Assembly (NCBI RefSeq): GCF_025961225.1
Contig: NZ_JAOQNG010000001.1
Coordinates: 1,525,001-1,589,000, forward strand
From: Azospirillum canadense
GTDB lineage: Bacteria > Pseudomonadota > Alphaproteobacteria > Azospirillales > Azospirillaceae
Length of the DNA: 64,000 bases
Direction: 5' to 3'
Positions 47,864 through 57,295 of the stretch are shown here, piece after piece. Made by a program: the position numbers and the translations under genes. How positions within the stretch are numbered: position 1 is the first letter of the stretch; each line of letters opens with the position of its first letter. The notes under the pieces were generated by a model, which searched no databases, had not been told where the DNA came from, and saw nothing but the letters and a program-made list of their open reading frames with translations.

Positions 47864-49555
47864 ATGCTCCACGAGTCCATCATCGATCCGGATTGGGATG
47901 CCGCGCGCGCGCCGGTGACCGGTGCCGATGGACTGCGCTGGGTATATGGCTTCGGCGCCGGTGTCGCGGAAGGGCATGGCGGCATGGCGACGGAACTGGG
48001 CAACAAGGGTGCGGGGCTGGCCGAGATGGCGCAGCTTGGCGTGCCCGTGCCGCCGGGCTTCACCATCGTCGCGGAGGCCAGCCGCCATCATCGCGCGAAC
48101 AGGGGTGCCTTTCCGCCGGGCCTCGTGGAGCAGGTGGAAGAGGCCTTGCGGCGGCTGGAGGGTACGGCCGGCGCCGGTTTCGGCGCGTTGGGCCGGCCCT
48201 TGCTCGTCTCCGTCCGTTCCGGCGCCCGCGCCTCGATGCCGGGCATGATGGACACGATCCTGAACCTGGGGCTGACCTGCGCGACGGTGCAGGGGCTGGC
48301 GGCCGCGTCCGGCGACGCGCGCTTCGCCTACGACTGCTACCGGCGCCTGGTGCAGACCTACGGCGCGGTGGTCCAGGGGGTGGACGCCCACCTGTTCGAC
48401 GCGGCGCTGGAAACGCACAAGGCGGAACGCGGCTTGGCGCGCGACGCCGACCTGACGGCCGAAGACTGGCGCGCCGTGGTGGCGTCCTACCAAGAAATCA
48501 TCGAGCGCGAGGCGGGGGAGCCCTTTCCGCAGGACCCGCGCACCCAGCTGTTCGGGGCGATTGGCGCCATCTTCCGGTCCTGGGGCAACACGCGCGCCGT
48601 GGCCTTCCGCGCCATGCACGGCATCCCGGACGACTGGGGCACCGCCGCGACGGTCCAGTGCATGGTGTTCGGCAACCGGGGGACCGAGTCCGGCACCGGC
48701 GTGGCGCACAGCCGCGATCCGGCGACCGGTGAGCCGGGCCTGTGCGGGGAGTTCCTGAGCGACGCGCAGGGGGAGGAGATCGTCTCCGGCCTGCGCACCC
48801 CGGGGCCGCTGACGGGCAGCGCGCAATCACTGGAGACCGCGGCGCCCGCCGCCTTCGCGGAACTGGGCGGGATCGCCGAGCGACTGGAACGCCATTTCGG
48901 CGACATGCAGGAGATCGAGTTCACGGTCCAGCAGGGCCGGCTGTTCATCCTCCAGACACGGTCGGGCAAGCGCTCGGTCGAGGCGAACGTGCGCATCGCC
49001 ACGGACATGGCGGAGACCGGACTGATCACGCGGGCCGAGGCGGTGCGCCGCGCCGACCTGTCCGCGCTGAAGGACCGCTTGCGTCCGGTCCCCGACCCGG
49101 ACGCGCCGCGGACGGTGATCGCCACCGGCCTGCCGGCCTCGCCCGGTGCGGCGACCGGCATCGCCGTCTTCACGTCGGAGGAGGCGGTGCGGATCGCCGC
49201 CGACGGCACGCCGGTCGTGCTGTGCCGGCCGGAAACCTCGCCCCACGACGTGCACGGCATGCAGGCGGCCTGCGCCATCGTCACGGCCCGCGGCGGCGCC
49301 ACCAGCCACGCGGCGACGGTTGCCCGCGCCATGGGGCGCCCCTGCGTGGCCGGCGCGCGCTCTCTGCGCATTGATCCCGCCCAGGGCACCATGAGCGTCG
49401 ATGACACGCGCGTCCAAACCGGCGACACGATCACTGTGGACGGGACGACGGGGGAGGTGATCCTCGGTGCGGTCCCGATGCTGGAGCCCGAAACGCCGCC
49501 GGCCGTGGCGCTGCTCCTGGATTGGGCGCGGGAGTTGGGGCTGGATCCGGAATGA
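47864..49555 (+). CDS. PPDK-like protein without the PEP-binding barrel
   Basis: A 563-residue protein with the first two parts of pyruvate phosphate dikinase. The N-terminal ATP-grasp domain (about 25-380) includes VYGFG...LGNKGAGLAEM, VSVRSGARASMPGMMDTILNLG and QEIEFTVQQGRLFILQTR. The swivelling phosphohistidine domain (about 425-540) has His482 in GGATSHAATVARAMG. Full PPDK has about 880 residues and a C-terminal PEP/pyruvate barrel; here the frame stops about 80 residues after the histidine, with a proper terminator and no barrel remnant downstream. It may hand phosphate to another partner or be a regulatory relic. ATG 47864 follows ACGGGAATAA. Confidence 0.85.
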   Translation: MLHESIIDPDWDAARAPVTGADGLRWVYGFGAGVAEGHGGMATELGNKGAGLAEMAQLGVPVPPGFTIVAEASRHHRANRGAFPPGLVEQVEEALRRLEGTAGAGFGALGRPLLVSVRSGARASMPGMMDTILNLGLTCATVQGLAAASGDARFAYDCYRRLVQTYGAVVQGVDAHLFDAALETHKAERGLARDADLTAEDWRAVVASYQEIIEREAGEPFPQDPRTQLFGAIGAIFRSWGNTRAVAFRAMHGIPDDWGTAATVQCMVFGNRGTESGTGVAHSRDPATGEPGLCGEFLSDAQGEEIVSGLRTPGPLTGSAQSLETAAPAAFAELGGIAERLERHFGDMQEIEFTVQQGRLFILQTRSGKRSVEANVRIATDMAETGLITRAEAVRRADLSALKDRLRPVPDPDAPRTVIATGLPASPGAATGIAVFTSEEAVRIAADGTPVVLCRPETSPHDVHGMQAACAIVTARGGATSHAATVARAMGRPCVAGARSLRIDPAQGTMSVDDTRVQTGDTITVDGTTGEVILGAVPMLEPETPPAVALLLDWARELGLDPE

Positions 49556-49592
49556 ACGAAGGCCCTTCCCCCGGGTGGGAGAAGGGCCTCGT
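49556..49592. terminator. Hairpin between the PPDK-like gene and cbs2
   Basis: GGCCCTTC (49561) pairs with GAAGGGCC (49581-49588); CCC/GGG pairs extend it inward, and ACGA/TCGT outward with a one-base bulge. It lies between two convergent genes and may work both ways. Confidence 0.6.
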
Positions 49593-49612
49593 CACGTCCT
49601 CCATGATGATGA

Positions 49613-50062
49613 TCAGTGCGCGTAGGCCGGGGCTTCCGGCGGCGCGCGGCGCGCGGGCGCGGTCAGGTCGGCAAGCTGCAGCTTGGTCAGGTCGCGGGCG
49701 CTGACCACGCCGACCAGCGTCGTGCCGTCCAGGACCGGCAGATGGCGGATGTGATGCTGGTCCATCAGTTCCAGCACATGCTGCAGGCTGTCGTCGGGCG
49801 CGCAGGTCTGGATGGTCCGCGACATCAGCATGAACACCGGAGTCTTCAGCACCGAGGCGCCACGCTCCAGCAGGGCGTAGACGATATCGCGCTCCGACAG
49901 CATTCCGGCGACGGCGTTGCCCTCCGTGCGGCAGACATCCTTCACGACGAGCGCGCTGATGTTCTCCGCCTTCATCAGGCGGATGGCTTCCTCGATGGAC
50001 TCGCCCGACCGGACGGTGACGACGCGGGACTCCTTGGTGCGGAGAATGTCTGCGACTTTCAT
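49613..50062 (-). CDS. Two-CBS-domain protein, copy 2
   Basis: A 149-residue CBS-pair protein, clearly paralogous to the one at 16427-16894 (shared ALVVKDVCRTEGN, MLSERDIV, HHIRHLPVLDGTTLVGVVSARDL). The conserved core covers residues 1-125, and the tail is short and Pro/Ala-rich. ATG 50062 has GGAGGGGCAGG upstream on its strand. A perfect TGGTATACCA site lies 93 bases upstream, which puts it in the predicted GntR regulon. A role as a nucleotide-sensing partner is inferred. Confidence 0.87.
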   Translation of the reverse strand: MKVADILRTKESRVVTVRSGESIEEAIRLMKAENISALVVKDVCRTEGNAVAGMLSERDIVYALLERGASVLKTPVFMLMSRTIQTCAPDDSLQHVLELMDQHHIRHLPVLDGTTLVGVVSARDLTKLQLADLTAPARRAPPEAPAYAH

Positions 50063-50154
50063 GGCCTGCCCCTCCACCCGATGCGGGTTCTGCTGAAACG
50101 GACTGTGTGTTGGCGTACCGGTGCCCGGCGACGTTGGGCGTCACGCTTGATATT

Positions 50155-50164
50155 TGGTATACCA
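50155..50164. promoter_or_regulatory. GntR-type operator, TGGTATACCA
   Basis: Perfect palindrome in the context ATTTGGTATACCAGAT, 93 bases upstream of cbs2 and in the divergent region shared with tauE. Confidence 0.75.
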
Positions 50165-50300
50165 GATGCCAGAGTCCGTCAATGGCTAATGTAGCAAACA
50201 ATCAGCATATAGCCACTTTTCGCCGGCGCGCCACGTTTGACAAGCGGGATGTGCAGTTCCGCTCTGGCTGCCATGCAGGATTCTCCCACTTGCGTTCTAT

Positions 50301-50310
50301 TGGTATACCA
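50301..50310. promoter_or_regulatory. GntR-type operator, TGGTATACCA, near the tauE start
   Basis: Perfect palindrome in the context TATTGGTATACCAAATA, only 18 bases before ATG 50328. Outer arms CTTGCGT (50289) and ACGCAAG (50314) make a larger imperfect dyad. A protein bound here would block transcription start or elongation. Confidence 0.75.
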
Positions 50311-50327
50311 AATACGCAAGAGCTAGA

Positions 50328-51128
50328 ATGACGGCCATCGGCGCGTCGGCGCGCCATCCGCAGACTCCGAGAGTGGTCATGCTTGCCTTGTCCCTTCTGA
50401 TGCTGGCGGCCTTTTCGTCCGGCATGCTCAACGCCATCGCCGGCGGTGGCGCCTTCATCACCTTTCCGGCCCTTCTCTTCGCCGGTGTGCCGCCGGTCAG
50501 CGCCAACGTGTCCAGCACCGTAGCGCTGTTTCCCGGCCAGATGGCCAGCGCCTGGGCCTACCGCGGCGAGATCAAGGACGTGCGGGAGGTCAATGTCGGC
50601 GCCTTCGTGGCCGTCAGCGTCGTGGGCGGGATCATCGGCGGGATCCTGCTGCTGACAACGCCGGACCGGGCCTTTGCCGGGCTGGTCCCATGGCTGCTGC
50701 TGTTCGCGACCACGGTCTTCGCTGTCGGCAACTTCATGCCGGGCCTCGCCGGCCGGCTGAAGCTCAGCGGGCCGGGGGTGCTGTTCGTGCAGTTCCTGAT
50801 TTCGGTCTACGGCGGCTATTTCGGCGGCGGCATCGGGTTCCTGATGCTGGCCGCGCTGACCCTGTTCGGCATGCGCGACATCCACGCCATGAATGGCTTG
50901 CGCATCCTGCTGGCCGCGTTGATGAACGGGGCGGCGGTGGTGGCCTTCTGCCTGTCGGGGTCGGTCTCCTGGACGGAGACGGGGGTGATGGCCGTGTCCG
51001 CGGTGGCCGGCGGCTATGCCGGGGCGCTGGGGGCGAAGCGGGTCAGCCGAGTGGTGCTGAAGTGGGTCGTCGTCGTGATTGGTGTCGTGATGACCCTGTA
51101 TTTCTTCACGAGAGGCGCCGGGGCCTGA
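50328..51128 (+). CDS. TauE/SafE (TSUP) family membrane exporter
   Basis: A 266-residue integral membrane protein with about eight helices and the two family repeats (NAIAGGGAFITFPALL and YGGYFGGGIGFLMLAALTLFG). TSUP members move sulfite, sulfoacetate, or organic anions out of the cell. In this place an export role for an oxalate-derived or sulfonate anion is possible but unproven. ATG 50328 lacks a good ribosome site; ATG 50379 is an alternative that would shorten the basic N-tail. An operator palindrome lies immediately upstream. Confidence 0.87.
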   Translation: MTAIGASARHPQTPRVVMLALSLLMLAAFSSGMLNAIAGGGAFITFPALLFAGVPPVSANVSSTVALFPGQMASAWAYRGEIKDVREVNVGAFVAVSVVGGIIGGILLLTTPDRAFAGLVPWLLLFATTVFAVGNFMPGLAGRLKLSGPGVLFVQFLISVYGGYFGGGIGFLMLAALTLFGMRDIHAMNGLRILLAALMNGAAVVAFCLSGSVSWTETGVMAVSAVAGGYAGALGAKRVSRVVLKWVVVVIGVVMTLYFFTRGAGA

Positions 51129-51136
51129 CGGGAAAC

Positions 51137-51164
51137 GGCGGCGCGGCGAACCGGCCGCGCCGCC
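51137..51164. terminator. Hairpin between tauE and the permease gene
   Basis: GGCGGCGCGGC and GCCGCGCCGCC form a perfect eleven-pair stem around GAACCG, between convergent genes. Likely bidirectional. Confidence 0.65.
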
Positions 51165-51177
51165 CTCCCAACAGCCC

Positions 51178-52866
51178 TTACCCGCCGACGACCATGGCGG
51201 TGAAGGGGTAGACGTAGGCTTGCAGCATCACCAGCACGCCGACCAGGCAGGCCAGCACGATGGAATGCCAGAAGACGTAGCGCAGGATCTCGCTCTCATG
51301 CCCGAACCAGTTGGTGGCGGTGGAGGCGACGACGATTGACTGCGCGTCGATCATCTTGCCCATGACGCCGCCCGACGAGTTCGTGGCCGCCATCAGCACC
51401 GGCGACAGGCCGAGCTGTTCGGCGGTGATCTTCTGCAGCCCGCCGAACAGAACGTTCGACGCCGTGTCGGACCCGGTCAGCGCCACGCCCAGCCAGCCCA
51501 GCAGGGCTGAGAAGAACGGGAACAGCGCGCCGGTCCCGGCGAAGGCGAGACCCAGTGTCGCGTCCACGCCGGAGTAGCGGGTCAGCGTGCCCAGCGCCAG
51601 CATGGCGGCGATGGTGATCAGCGAATAGCGGACGACCCACAGCGTCTCGCCATAGGCGCGGAGCAGGCGGCCCGGCCGGTAACCCATCACGAAGCCGCTG
51701 ACGATGGCGGCGACGAAGATGCCGGTGCCCGTCATGGTCAGGATGTTGAACCCGAACACCGCCGCCTCGGCCGTCGGCTTGGCCACGACGGGCGGCACCT
51801 TCTGCACCATGTTGTGCAGCCCCTCGATGGGGAATTTCGGGAAGAACAGCGGGTTGACGATATCCTTGAAGGTCTGCGTGCCCCAGATGAAGACGAAGAC
51901 GCACAGGATGATCCAGGGAATCCAGGCGCGCATCACCGAGCCGCTGTCGTGATGGCGGAAGCCGGCCGGCGTGGCCGCCGCACCCACGGATGCCGGGCGC
52001 GGGGTGACCGCGCTGTTGTCGACGCGGCCGCGCAGCGCCGGGCTCGTCCAGATCTCCTTCGGGTGCCAGACCTTCAGGAAGGCGACGAGGCAGCCCATGG
52101 AAACCAGCGCCGCAACCACGTCCACCAGCCACGGGCCGTGGTAGTTGGAGACGACGAACTGCGGAACGGCGAAGGACACGCCGCACACCAGGATCGCCGG
52201 CCAGATCTGCAGCATGCCGCGGAAACCCGCGAAGGCGGCGATCAGCCAGAAGGGCACCATCAGCGAGAAGAACGGCAGCTGGCGGCCGGCCATGGCGCCC
52301 AGGTCGAAGGCGTCCAGGCCCGTCACCGCGGCCAGGGTGACGATGGGCGTGCCCAGCGCGCCGTAGGCAACCGGGGCCGTGTTGGCGATCAGCGACAGGC
52401 CCGACGCTGCCAGCGGCGAGAAGCCCAGGCCGATCAGGATGGCGCCCGTCACCGCCACCGGCGTGCCGAATCCCGCTGCCCCCTCGAAGAAGGCGCCGAA
52501 GGAGAAGGCGACCAGAAGCAGCTGCAACCGCCGGTCCGGCGTGATGCCCGCGATGGAGTCCTGAAGGACCTTGAAGGATCCGTTCTCCACCGTCAGCCGG
52601 TACAGGAAGATGACGTTGAGGATGATCCAGCCGATCGGGAACAGGCCTGTCAGCGCCCCGAGATAGGCGGCCTCAAGCGCCATGCCCGCGGGCATGGTGA
52701 AGCCGAAGATCGCCACGCACAGCGCGACCACCAGCGTGATCAGCGCCGCGATGTGCGCCTGCATGTGCGCGAACGCGATCAGCCCCAGAAGCACCACGAC
52801 CGGCATGGCCGCGATCACGGTCGATAGGAATGCGCTCCCCAATGGGTTGTATACTTGGCTCCACAT
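51178..52866 (-). CDS. lldP: L-lactate/glycolate permease (LctP family)
   Basis: A 562-residue membrane permease with about 13-14 helices. Family marks: WSQVYNPLGS start, AFSFGAFFEGAAGFGTPVAV, SLIANTAPVAYGALGTPIV, FPFFSALLGWLGVALTGSD and NSSGGVMGKMIDAQSIVVA. LctP/GlcA transporters take up L-lactate, D-lactate or glycolate with protons. Next to a glyoxylate pathway, glycolate is a reasonable substrate; sequence alone cannot choose. The ATG at 52866 has GCGAGGACAC on its strand. Symbol given for the family, not the substrate. Confidence 0.9.
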   Translation of the reverse strand: MWSQVYNPLGSAFLSTVIAAMPVVVLLGLIAFAHMQAHIAALITLVVALCVAIFGFTMPAGMALEAAYLGALTGLFPIGWIILNVIFLYRLTVENGSFKVLQDSIAGITPDRRLQLLLVAFSFGAFFEGAAGFGTPVAVTGAILIGLGFSPLAASGLSLIANTAPVAYGALGTPIVTLAAVTGLDAFDLGAMAGRQLPFFSLMVPFWLIAAFAGFRGMLQIWPAILVCGVSFAVPQFVVSNYHGPWLVDVVAALVSMGCLVAFLKVWHPKEIWTSPALRGRVDNSAVTPRPASVGAAATPAGFRHHDSGSVMRAWIPWIILCVFVFIWGTQTFKDIVNPLFFPKFPIEGLHNMVQKVPPVVAKPTAEAAVFGFNILTMTGTGIFVAAIVSGFVMGYRPGRLLRAYGETLWVVRYSLITIAAMLALGTLTRYSGVDATLGLAFAGTGALFPFFSALLGWLGVALTGSDTASNVLFGGLQKITAEQLGLSPVLMAATNSSGGVMGKMIDAQSIVVASTATNWFGHESEILRYVFWHSIVLACLVGVLVMLQAYVYPFTAMVVGG

Positions 52867-52968
52867 TGCGTGTCCTCGCCCTGACTTGGGTTGTTTTATG
52901 GGGTCGTTTTTTCGGCGTGAGTTGTTTGTTGTTAAAGCGAACAATGGGACGACAGCTTTGAAGCGCGG

Positions 52969-54351
52969 TCAAGAGTCCCCGATTGCCGAACCCGCACGGG
53001 GACGGGTCTGGATGCGGGTGGGCTCCTTCAAAAGTTTGCGGACGGCGGAAGAGGCAGCGATGCGCCCCTCGCCGACAAAGGCTTCGTGGTTCCTTTCGAT
53101 GTGCTTCAGGTCATAAAGGTAATTCACCATCAAGCCATGGGATTGCTTCAGCCCCTTGGGCGACAGGTCGGCCAGCGGGTTGATGCGCTCCAGCCGCGCG
53201 CCGTTGCCGAGGTGGAAGCGCGCCACCGGATCGACCGGCTTGCCGTTCGGCTGCTTGGCTTTCAGGAAATACTGGCTGGCCGCGGCCAGCAGGGCGGGCA
53301 TGACCTGTTCTGTCTTGGCCGGGTCAGCGTGCCAGCGCGGGTCGGCGAGCAGGGAGAGCGCGCGCCGGTCCTCCGCGGATAGGGTTTCCGTGGCGGCGTC
53401 CCGGCGCGCTTCAGCGAGCCACGCGGCGAAGCCGGGAACCGGCGACAGCGTGACGAAGGTCCGCAGGGTCGGGATCTCGCGGCTCAGTTCCTCCACGACC
53501 TGCTTGATCAGGAAGTTGCCGAAGGAGATGCCGCGCAGCCCCTCCTGGCAGTTGGAGATGGAATAGAAGACGGCGCTGGTCGCCTGGTCGGCGGTGATCG
53601 GCTTGCGCTCTTCCGTCAGCACCTCGGCAATGGAGGAGGCCATGTCGGCGGTCAGCGCGACCTCCACGAAGATCAACGGGTCGTCGGTCAATTGCGGGTG
53701 GAAGAAGGCGAAGCAGCGGCGGTCGGGCGGCTCCAGCCGGCGGCGCAGGTCGTCCCAGTCGCGGATTGCGTGGACCGCCTCGTACTGGATGATCTTCTGC
53801 AGGATGTTGGCGGGCGTCGACCAGTCGATCCGCCGCAGGACCAGGAAGCCCCGGTTGAACCAGGAGGAGAACAGGTGGGTGAAGTCGGCGTCCATCGCCT
53901 CGAATCCGGGGATGGACTTGGCGTTGCGCAGCGCCTCCTCGCGCATGCGGACGAGGCTCGCGGTGCCGCCGGGTGCGAGATTCAGGCGGCGGATCAGCTC
54001 CTGCCGGCGCGGTTCGGCCGCCATGTGAAGCTCGATCACGCTGCGCCCCTCGGGCTTGGCTTGGTAAGCCTTGATCGCGGCGTCCAGCCGCTCCCGGTCG
54101 GGGCCGTAGCCGATGGCGAGCATGCGCAGGAAGCCCAGCCGCTCCTCCGGCGGCAAGGCTTGGTACTGGGCCAGGATTTCGCGGGCCAGCGCCACCCCGG
54201 ACGCCTCGCCGCGGCCCGACAGCAGCGCGTCGCACAGCATGGCAAGGTCGAGGCGCCGCGCACCCCCGTCGCCACGAGACAGGCCCACCAACGCCCGGCC
54301 CCGGTCGGCAATGGTCTGCAGGAGATCGCCGAAGAACGTGGTGTCCATCAT
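52969..54351 (-). CDS. matA: Malonyl-CoA decarboxylase
   Basis: A 460-residue enzyme that turns malonyl-CoA into acetyl-CoA and CO2. The catalytic serine is Ser303 in TLSPVPGF and the histidine His380 in ARFHLGNGA, equivalent to Ser329 and His423 of the human enzyme. The N-terminal helical domain (1-110) and GNAT-like catalytic domain are both complete. Last gene of a minus-strand malonate operon, about 70 bases after matB. ATG 54351 has AGGAGAGG upstream on its strand (ATG 54348 is adjacent). Confidence 0.95.
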   Translation of the reverse strand: MMDTTFFGDLLQTIADRGRALVGLSRGDGGARRLDLAMLCDALLSGRGEASGVALAREILAQYQALPPEERLGFLRMLAIGYGPDRERLDAAIKAYQAKPEGRSVIELHMAAEPRRQELIRRLNLAPGGTASLVRMREEALRNAKSIPGFEAMDADFTHLFSSWFNRGFLVLRRIDWSTPANILQKIIQYEAVHAIRDWDDLRRRLEPPDRRCFAFFHPQLTDDPLIFVEVALTADMASSIAEVLTEERKPITADQATSAVFYSISNCQEGLRGISFGNFLIKQVVEELSREIPTLRTFVTLSPVPGFAAWLAEARRDAATETLSAEDRRALSLLADPRWHADPAKTEQVMPALLAAASQYFLKAKQPNGKPVDPVARFHLGNGARLERINPLADLSPKGLKQSHGLMVNYLYDLKHIERNHEAFVGEGRIAASSAVRKLLKEPTRIQTRPRAGSAIGDS

Positions 54352-54421
54352 CGATGGCCCCTCTCCTGTATTTCAGGTTTTCAGCCCCTCTCCCAGCGGG
54401 GCTGGGCGAGGGGAATCGACG

Positions 54422-55945
54422 CTATGCCCCCGTGAACAGCCCCTTATGCTCGTCGCGCAGCAGGTTCTTCTGCACCTTGCCCATGGTGTTGCGCGGCAGC
54501 TCATTCGTGAAGAAGGCCGCTTTGGGAACCTTGTAGTTGGCCAGTTGCTCCTTGCAGGTGCGGATCACGCCGGCTTCGTCCAGCGTGGCGCCGGGCTTGC
54601 GCAGAACCACCGCGACCACCGCCTCGCCGAAGTCCGGGTGCGGGACGCCGACCACTGCGGATTCCACGACGCCGTCGATGGCGTCGATGACCGTCTCGAC
54701 CTCCTTCGGGTAGACGTTGAAGCCGCCGGAGATGATCAGGTCCTTGGCACGGCCGACGATGTGGACGTAGCCGCGACCGTCCACCTTCCCGACATCGCCG
54801 GTGATAAAGAAGCCGTCCGGCTTGATTTCCTGCTTCGTCTTCTCGGGCATCCGCCAGTAGCCGGAAAAGACATTCGGGCCTTTCACCTCGATCACGCCGA
54901 TCTCATCGCGGCCCAGCACCGTGCCCGTCTCCGGATCGACGATGCGGACGTGGACATCGGGCAAGGGGAAGCCGACCGTGCCTGGGATGCGGTCTCCGTG
55001 CAGTGGATTGGAGGTGTTCATGCAGGTTTCGGTCATGCCGTAGCGTTCCAGGATCGCGTGGCCGGTGCGCTCCTGGAATTCGCGGTGCGTGTCGGCCAGC
55101 AGGGGGGCAGACCCGGACACGAACAGGCGGATGTGGGCTGTGGCCTCCCGCGTCAGGCGCGGGTCGGCGAGCAGGCGGGTGTAGAAGGTCGGCACGCCCA
55201 TCATGACCGTGGCCCGGGGCAGCAGTCGGAACACGGTGTCGGCGTCGAACTTCGGCAGGAACAGCATGGCCGAGCCGTTCAGCAGCGTGCAGTTGATCGC
55301 CACGAACAGACCATGGGTGTGGAAGATCGGCAGCGCGTGCAGCAGCACGTCGTCCGGCCGGAACCCCCAGTATTTGTGCAGGGTCAAAGCGTTGGAGCCG
55401 AGATTCCGGTGCGTCAGCATCGCGCCCTTGGACCGGCCGGTGGTGCCCGACGTGTAGAGGATCGCCGCCAGATCGTCCGGCCCGCAGTCCACCGTGGCGA
55501 AGGACGGGTCGAGCCCGGCGGAACGCTCCGGCAGGCTGCCGTCGCCGTGGGTGCCCAACGTCAGCACGGTGCCGACGCCGGCCTTGTCGGCGACCTCGCG
55601 CAGGACGTCCTCGGTTTCCGGGCGGCAGACGAAGACGCGCGGCTCGGCATCGGTCAGGAAATAGTCGATTTCGGCTTTGGTGTAGGCGGTGTTCAGCGGC
55701 AGGTAGGCCGCCCCGGCGCGCAGGCAGGCAAGGTAGAGGAACACCGCCTCCGGCGACTTCTCCACCTGCACCGCCACCCGGTCCCCCTTGACCACGCCGT
55801 GGCTGGCGAGCAGCCGCGCGTAACGGCCGGAGACATCTTGCAGGTCGTCGTAACTGTAGCGCTGGCCATCCTCCGTCTCGATGAAGGTCGCGGACCCGTC
55901 GCCGGGGAATCGGGCGGAGGCGATCTCGTAGAAGTTCTCGTTCAT
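54422..55945 (-). CDS. matB: Malonyl-CoA synthetase
   Basis: A 507-residue AMP-forming acyl-CoA synthetase that activates malonate. The phosphate loop is YTSGTTGRSKGAMLTHRN. Other motifs are YGMTETCMNTSNPL, the hinge VGRAKDLIISGGFNVYPKEVE and the C-terminal catalytic lysine in TMGKVQKNLLRDE. The Arg-bearing TETCMNTSNPLHGDRIPGTV-type region is typical of MatB. It works with the decarboxylase to make acetyl-CoA from malonate. The ATG at 55945 lies 12 bases past the dctM stop, on the same strand. Confidence 0.94.
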   Translation of the reverse strand: MNENFYEIASARFPGDGSATFIETEDGQRYSYDDLQDVSGRYARLLASHGVVKGDRVAVQVEKSPEAVFLYLACLRAGAAYLPLNTAYTKAEIDYFLTDAEPRVFVCRPETEDVLREVADKAGVGTVLTLGTHGDGSLPERSAGLDPSFATVDCGPDDLAAILYTSGTTGRSKGAMLTHRNLGSNALTLHKYWGFRPDDVLLHALPIFHTHGLFVAINCTLLNGSAMLFLPKFDADTVFRLLPRATVMMGVPTFYTRLLADPRLTREATAHIRLFVSGSAPLLADTHREFQERTGHAILERYGMTETCMNTSNPLHGDRIPGTVGFPLPDVHVRIVDPETGTVLGRDEIGVIEVKGPNVFSGYWRMPEKTKQEIKPDGFFITGDVGKVDGRGYVHIVGRAKDLIISGGFNVYPKEVETVIDAIDGVVESAVVGVPHPDFGEAVVAVVLRKPGATLDEAGVIRTCKEQLANYKVPKAAFFTNELPRNTMGKVQKNLLRDEHKGLFTGA

Positions 55946-55957
55946 GGTTCTTCGTCC

Positions 55958-57295
55958 TTAACCGCCGTAAACCCAGCCGGGCAGGGCGGTCGCGATGCCG
56001 GGGAAGAAACAGAGCAGCAGCACGCACAGGATCATCAGCGCCACGAAGGGCATCACCCCCCAGATCACGTCGCGCAGCGGGATGTCCGGTGCGATGTTCT
56101 TGATGACGAAAATGTTCAGCCCGACCGGAGGATGGATCAGGCCCATCTCCATCACCACCATCATGATCACGCCGAACCAGATCAGGTCGAAGCCGGCGGC
56201 GCGCAGCGGCGGCAGGATGATGGGTGCCGTCATCAGGATGATCGACACCGGCGGCAGGAAGAAGCCCAGCACCACGACCATCAGCAGGATGGCGGCCAGC
56301 AGCAACCATTTCGACAGGTGCATGGACACGATCCACTCCGCGGCCCCCTGGCTGATGTGCAGGTAGCTCATGACGTAGGAGTAGAGCAGCGACATGCCGA
56401 TGATCATCATCAGCATCGTCGATTCCCGCAGCGTCGCCGTCAGCATGGGGCCGAGCTGGTCCAGCTTGTAGGCGCCGTAGACGATGGCGACGAGCACCAG
56501 CGCCAGGATGCCGCCCAGGCCCGCCGTCTCCGACGGGGTGGCGAAGCCGCCGTAGAGGGCGACCATCACGCCGGTCAGCAGGATGACGAAGGGCAGCACG
56601 CGCGGCAGGGAGGAAAGCTTCTCCCGCGTCGTGAAATGCTCCTCCTTCAGCAAAGGGGAGTTCAGCCGCCCCTCGGCCAGCGCCATCGCCTTCTCCTTGC
56701 GGAAGCGGATGACGGCATAGCCGGCGAACAGCACGACCATCAGCAGGCCCGGTCCGATGCCGGCCAGGAACAGGCGGCCCAGCGACTGCTCCGCCGCGAC
56801 CGCATAGAGGATCATGGTGATCGACGGCGGCAGCAGGATGCCCAGCGTGCCGCCGGCCGCGATGATGCCCGCCGCGAAGCCGCCGGAATAGCCGCGCCGG
56901 CGCATCTCTGGAATGCCGGCGCTGCCGATGGCGGAGCAGGTGGCGGGGCTGGACCCGGCCATGGCGGCGAACAGGCCGCAGGCGAAGACGTTGGCGACGC
57001 CCAGGCCGCCCGGCACCTTGTGCAGCCAGGCGTGCAGGGCCGAATAGAGGTCGGCGCCGGCCCGCGACTTGCCGATCGCCGCCCCCTTCAGGATGAACAG
57101 CGGGATGGTCAGCAGGGTGATGCTGGCCATTTCCTCGTAGACGTTCTGCGCGATGGTGTCGAGCGAGGCGGCCGGCATGAAGAAGAGCATGAAGACCGTC
57201 GCCACGAGGCCGAGCGCGAAGGCGATCGGGATGCCGGCGAACAGCACGCCGAGCGTGGCGGCGCTGTAGAGCAGGCCGATTTCGAGCGTGCCCAT
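55958..57295 (-). CDS. dctM: TRAP transporter large permease (DctM type)
   Basis: A 445-residue membrane protein with about 12 helices, the channel subunit of a tripartite ATP-independent transporter. Marks: GIPIAFALGLVATVFML, PLFILKGAAIGKSRAGADLY, AAMAGSSPATCSAIGSAGIPEM and HPPVGLNIFVIKNIAPDI. With DctP and DctQ it takes up a C3/C4 dicarboxylate; the flanking matAB genes point to malonate. Its ATG overlaps the dctQ stop, so the subunits are translationally coupled. A long upstream extension of the frame reads through dctQ in another phase and is not used. Confidence 0.95.
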   Translation of the reverse strand: MGTLEIGLLYSAATLGVLFAGIPIAFALGLVATVFMLFFMPAASLDTIAQNVYEEMASITLLTIPLFILKGAAIGKSRAGADLYSALHAWLHKVPGGLGVANVFACGLFAAMAGSSPATCSAIGSAGIPEMRRRGYSGGFAAGIIAAGGTLGILLPPSITMILYAVAAEQSLGRLFLAGIGPGLLMVVLFAGYAVIRFRKEKAMALAEGRLNSPLLKEEHFTTREKLSSLPRVLPFVILLTGVMVALYGGFATPSETAGLGGILALVLVAIVYGAYKLDQLGPMLTATLRESTMLMMIIGMSLLYSYVMSYLHISQGAAEWIVSMHLSKWLLLAAILLMVVVLGFFLPPVSIILMTAPIILPPLRAAGFDLIWFGVIMMVVMEMGLIHPPVGLNIFVIKNIAPDIPLRDVIWGVMPFVALMILCVLLLCFFPGIATALPGWVYGG

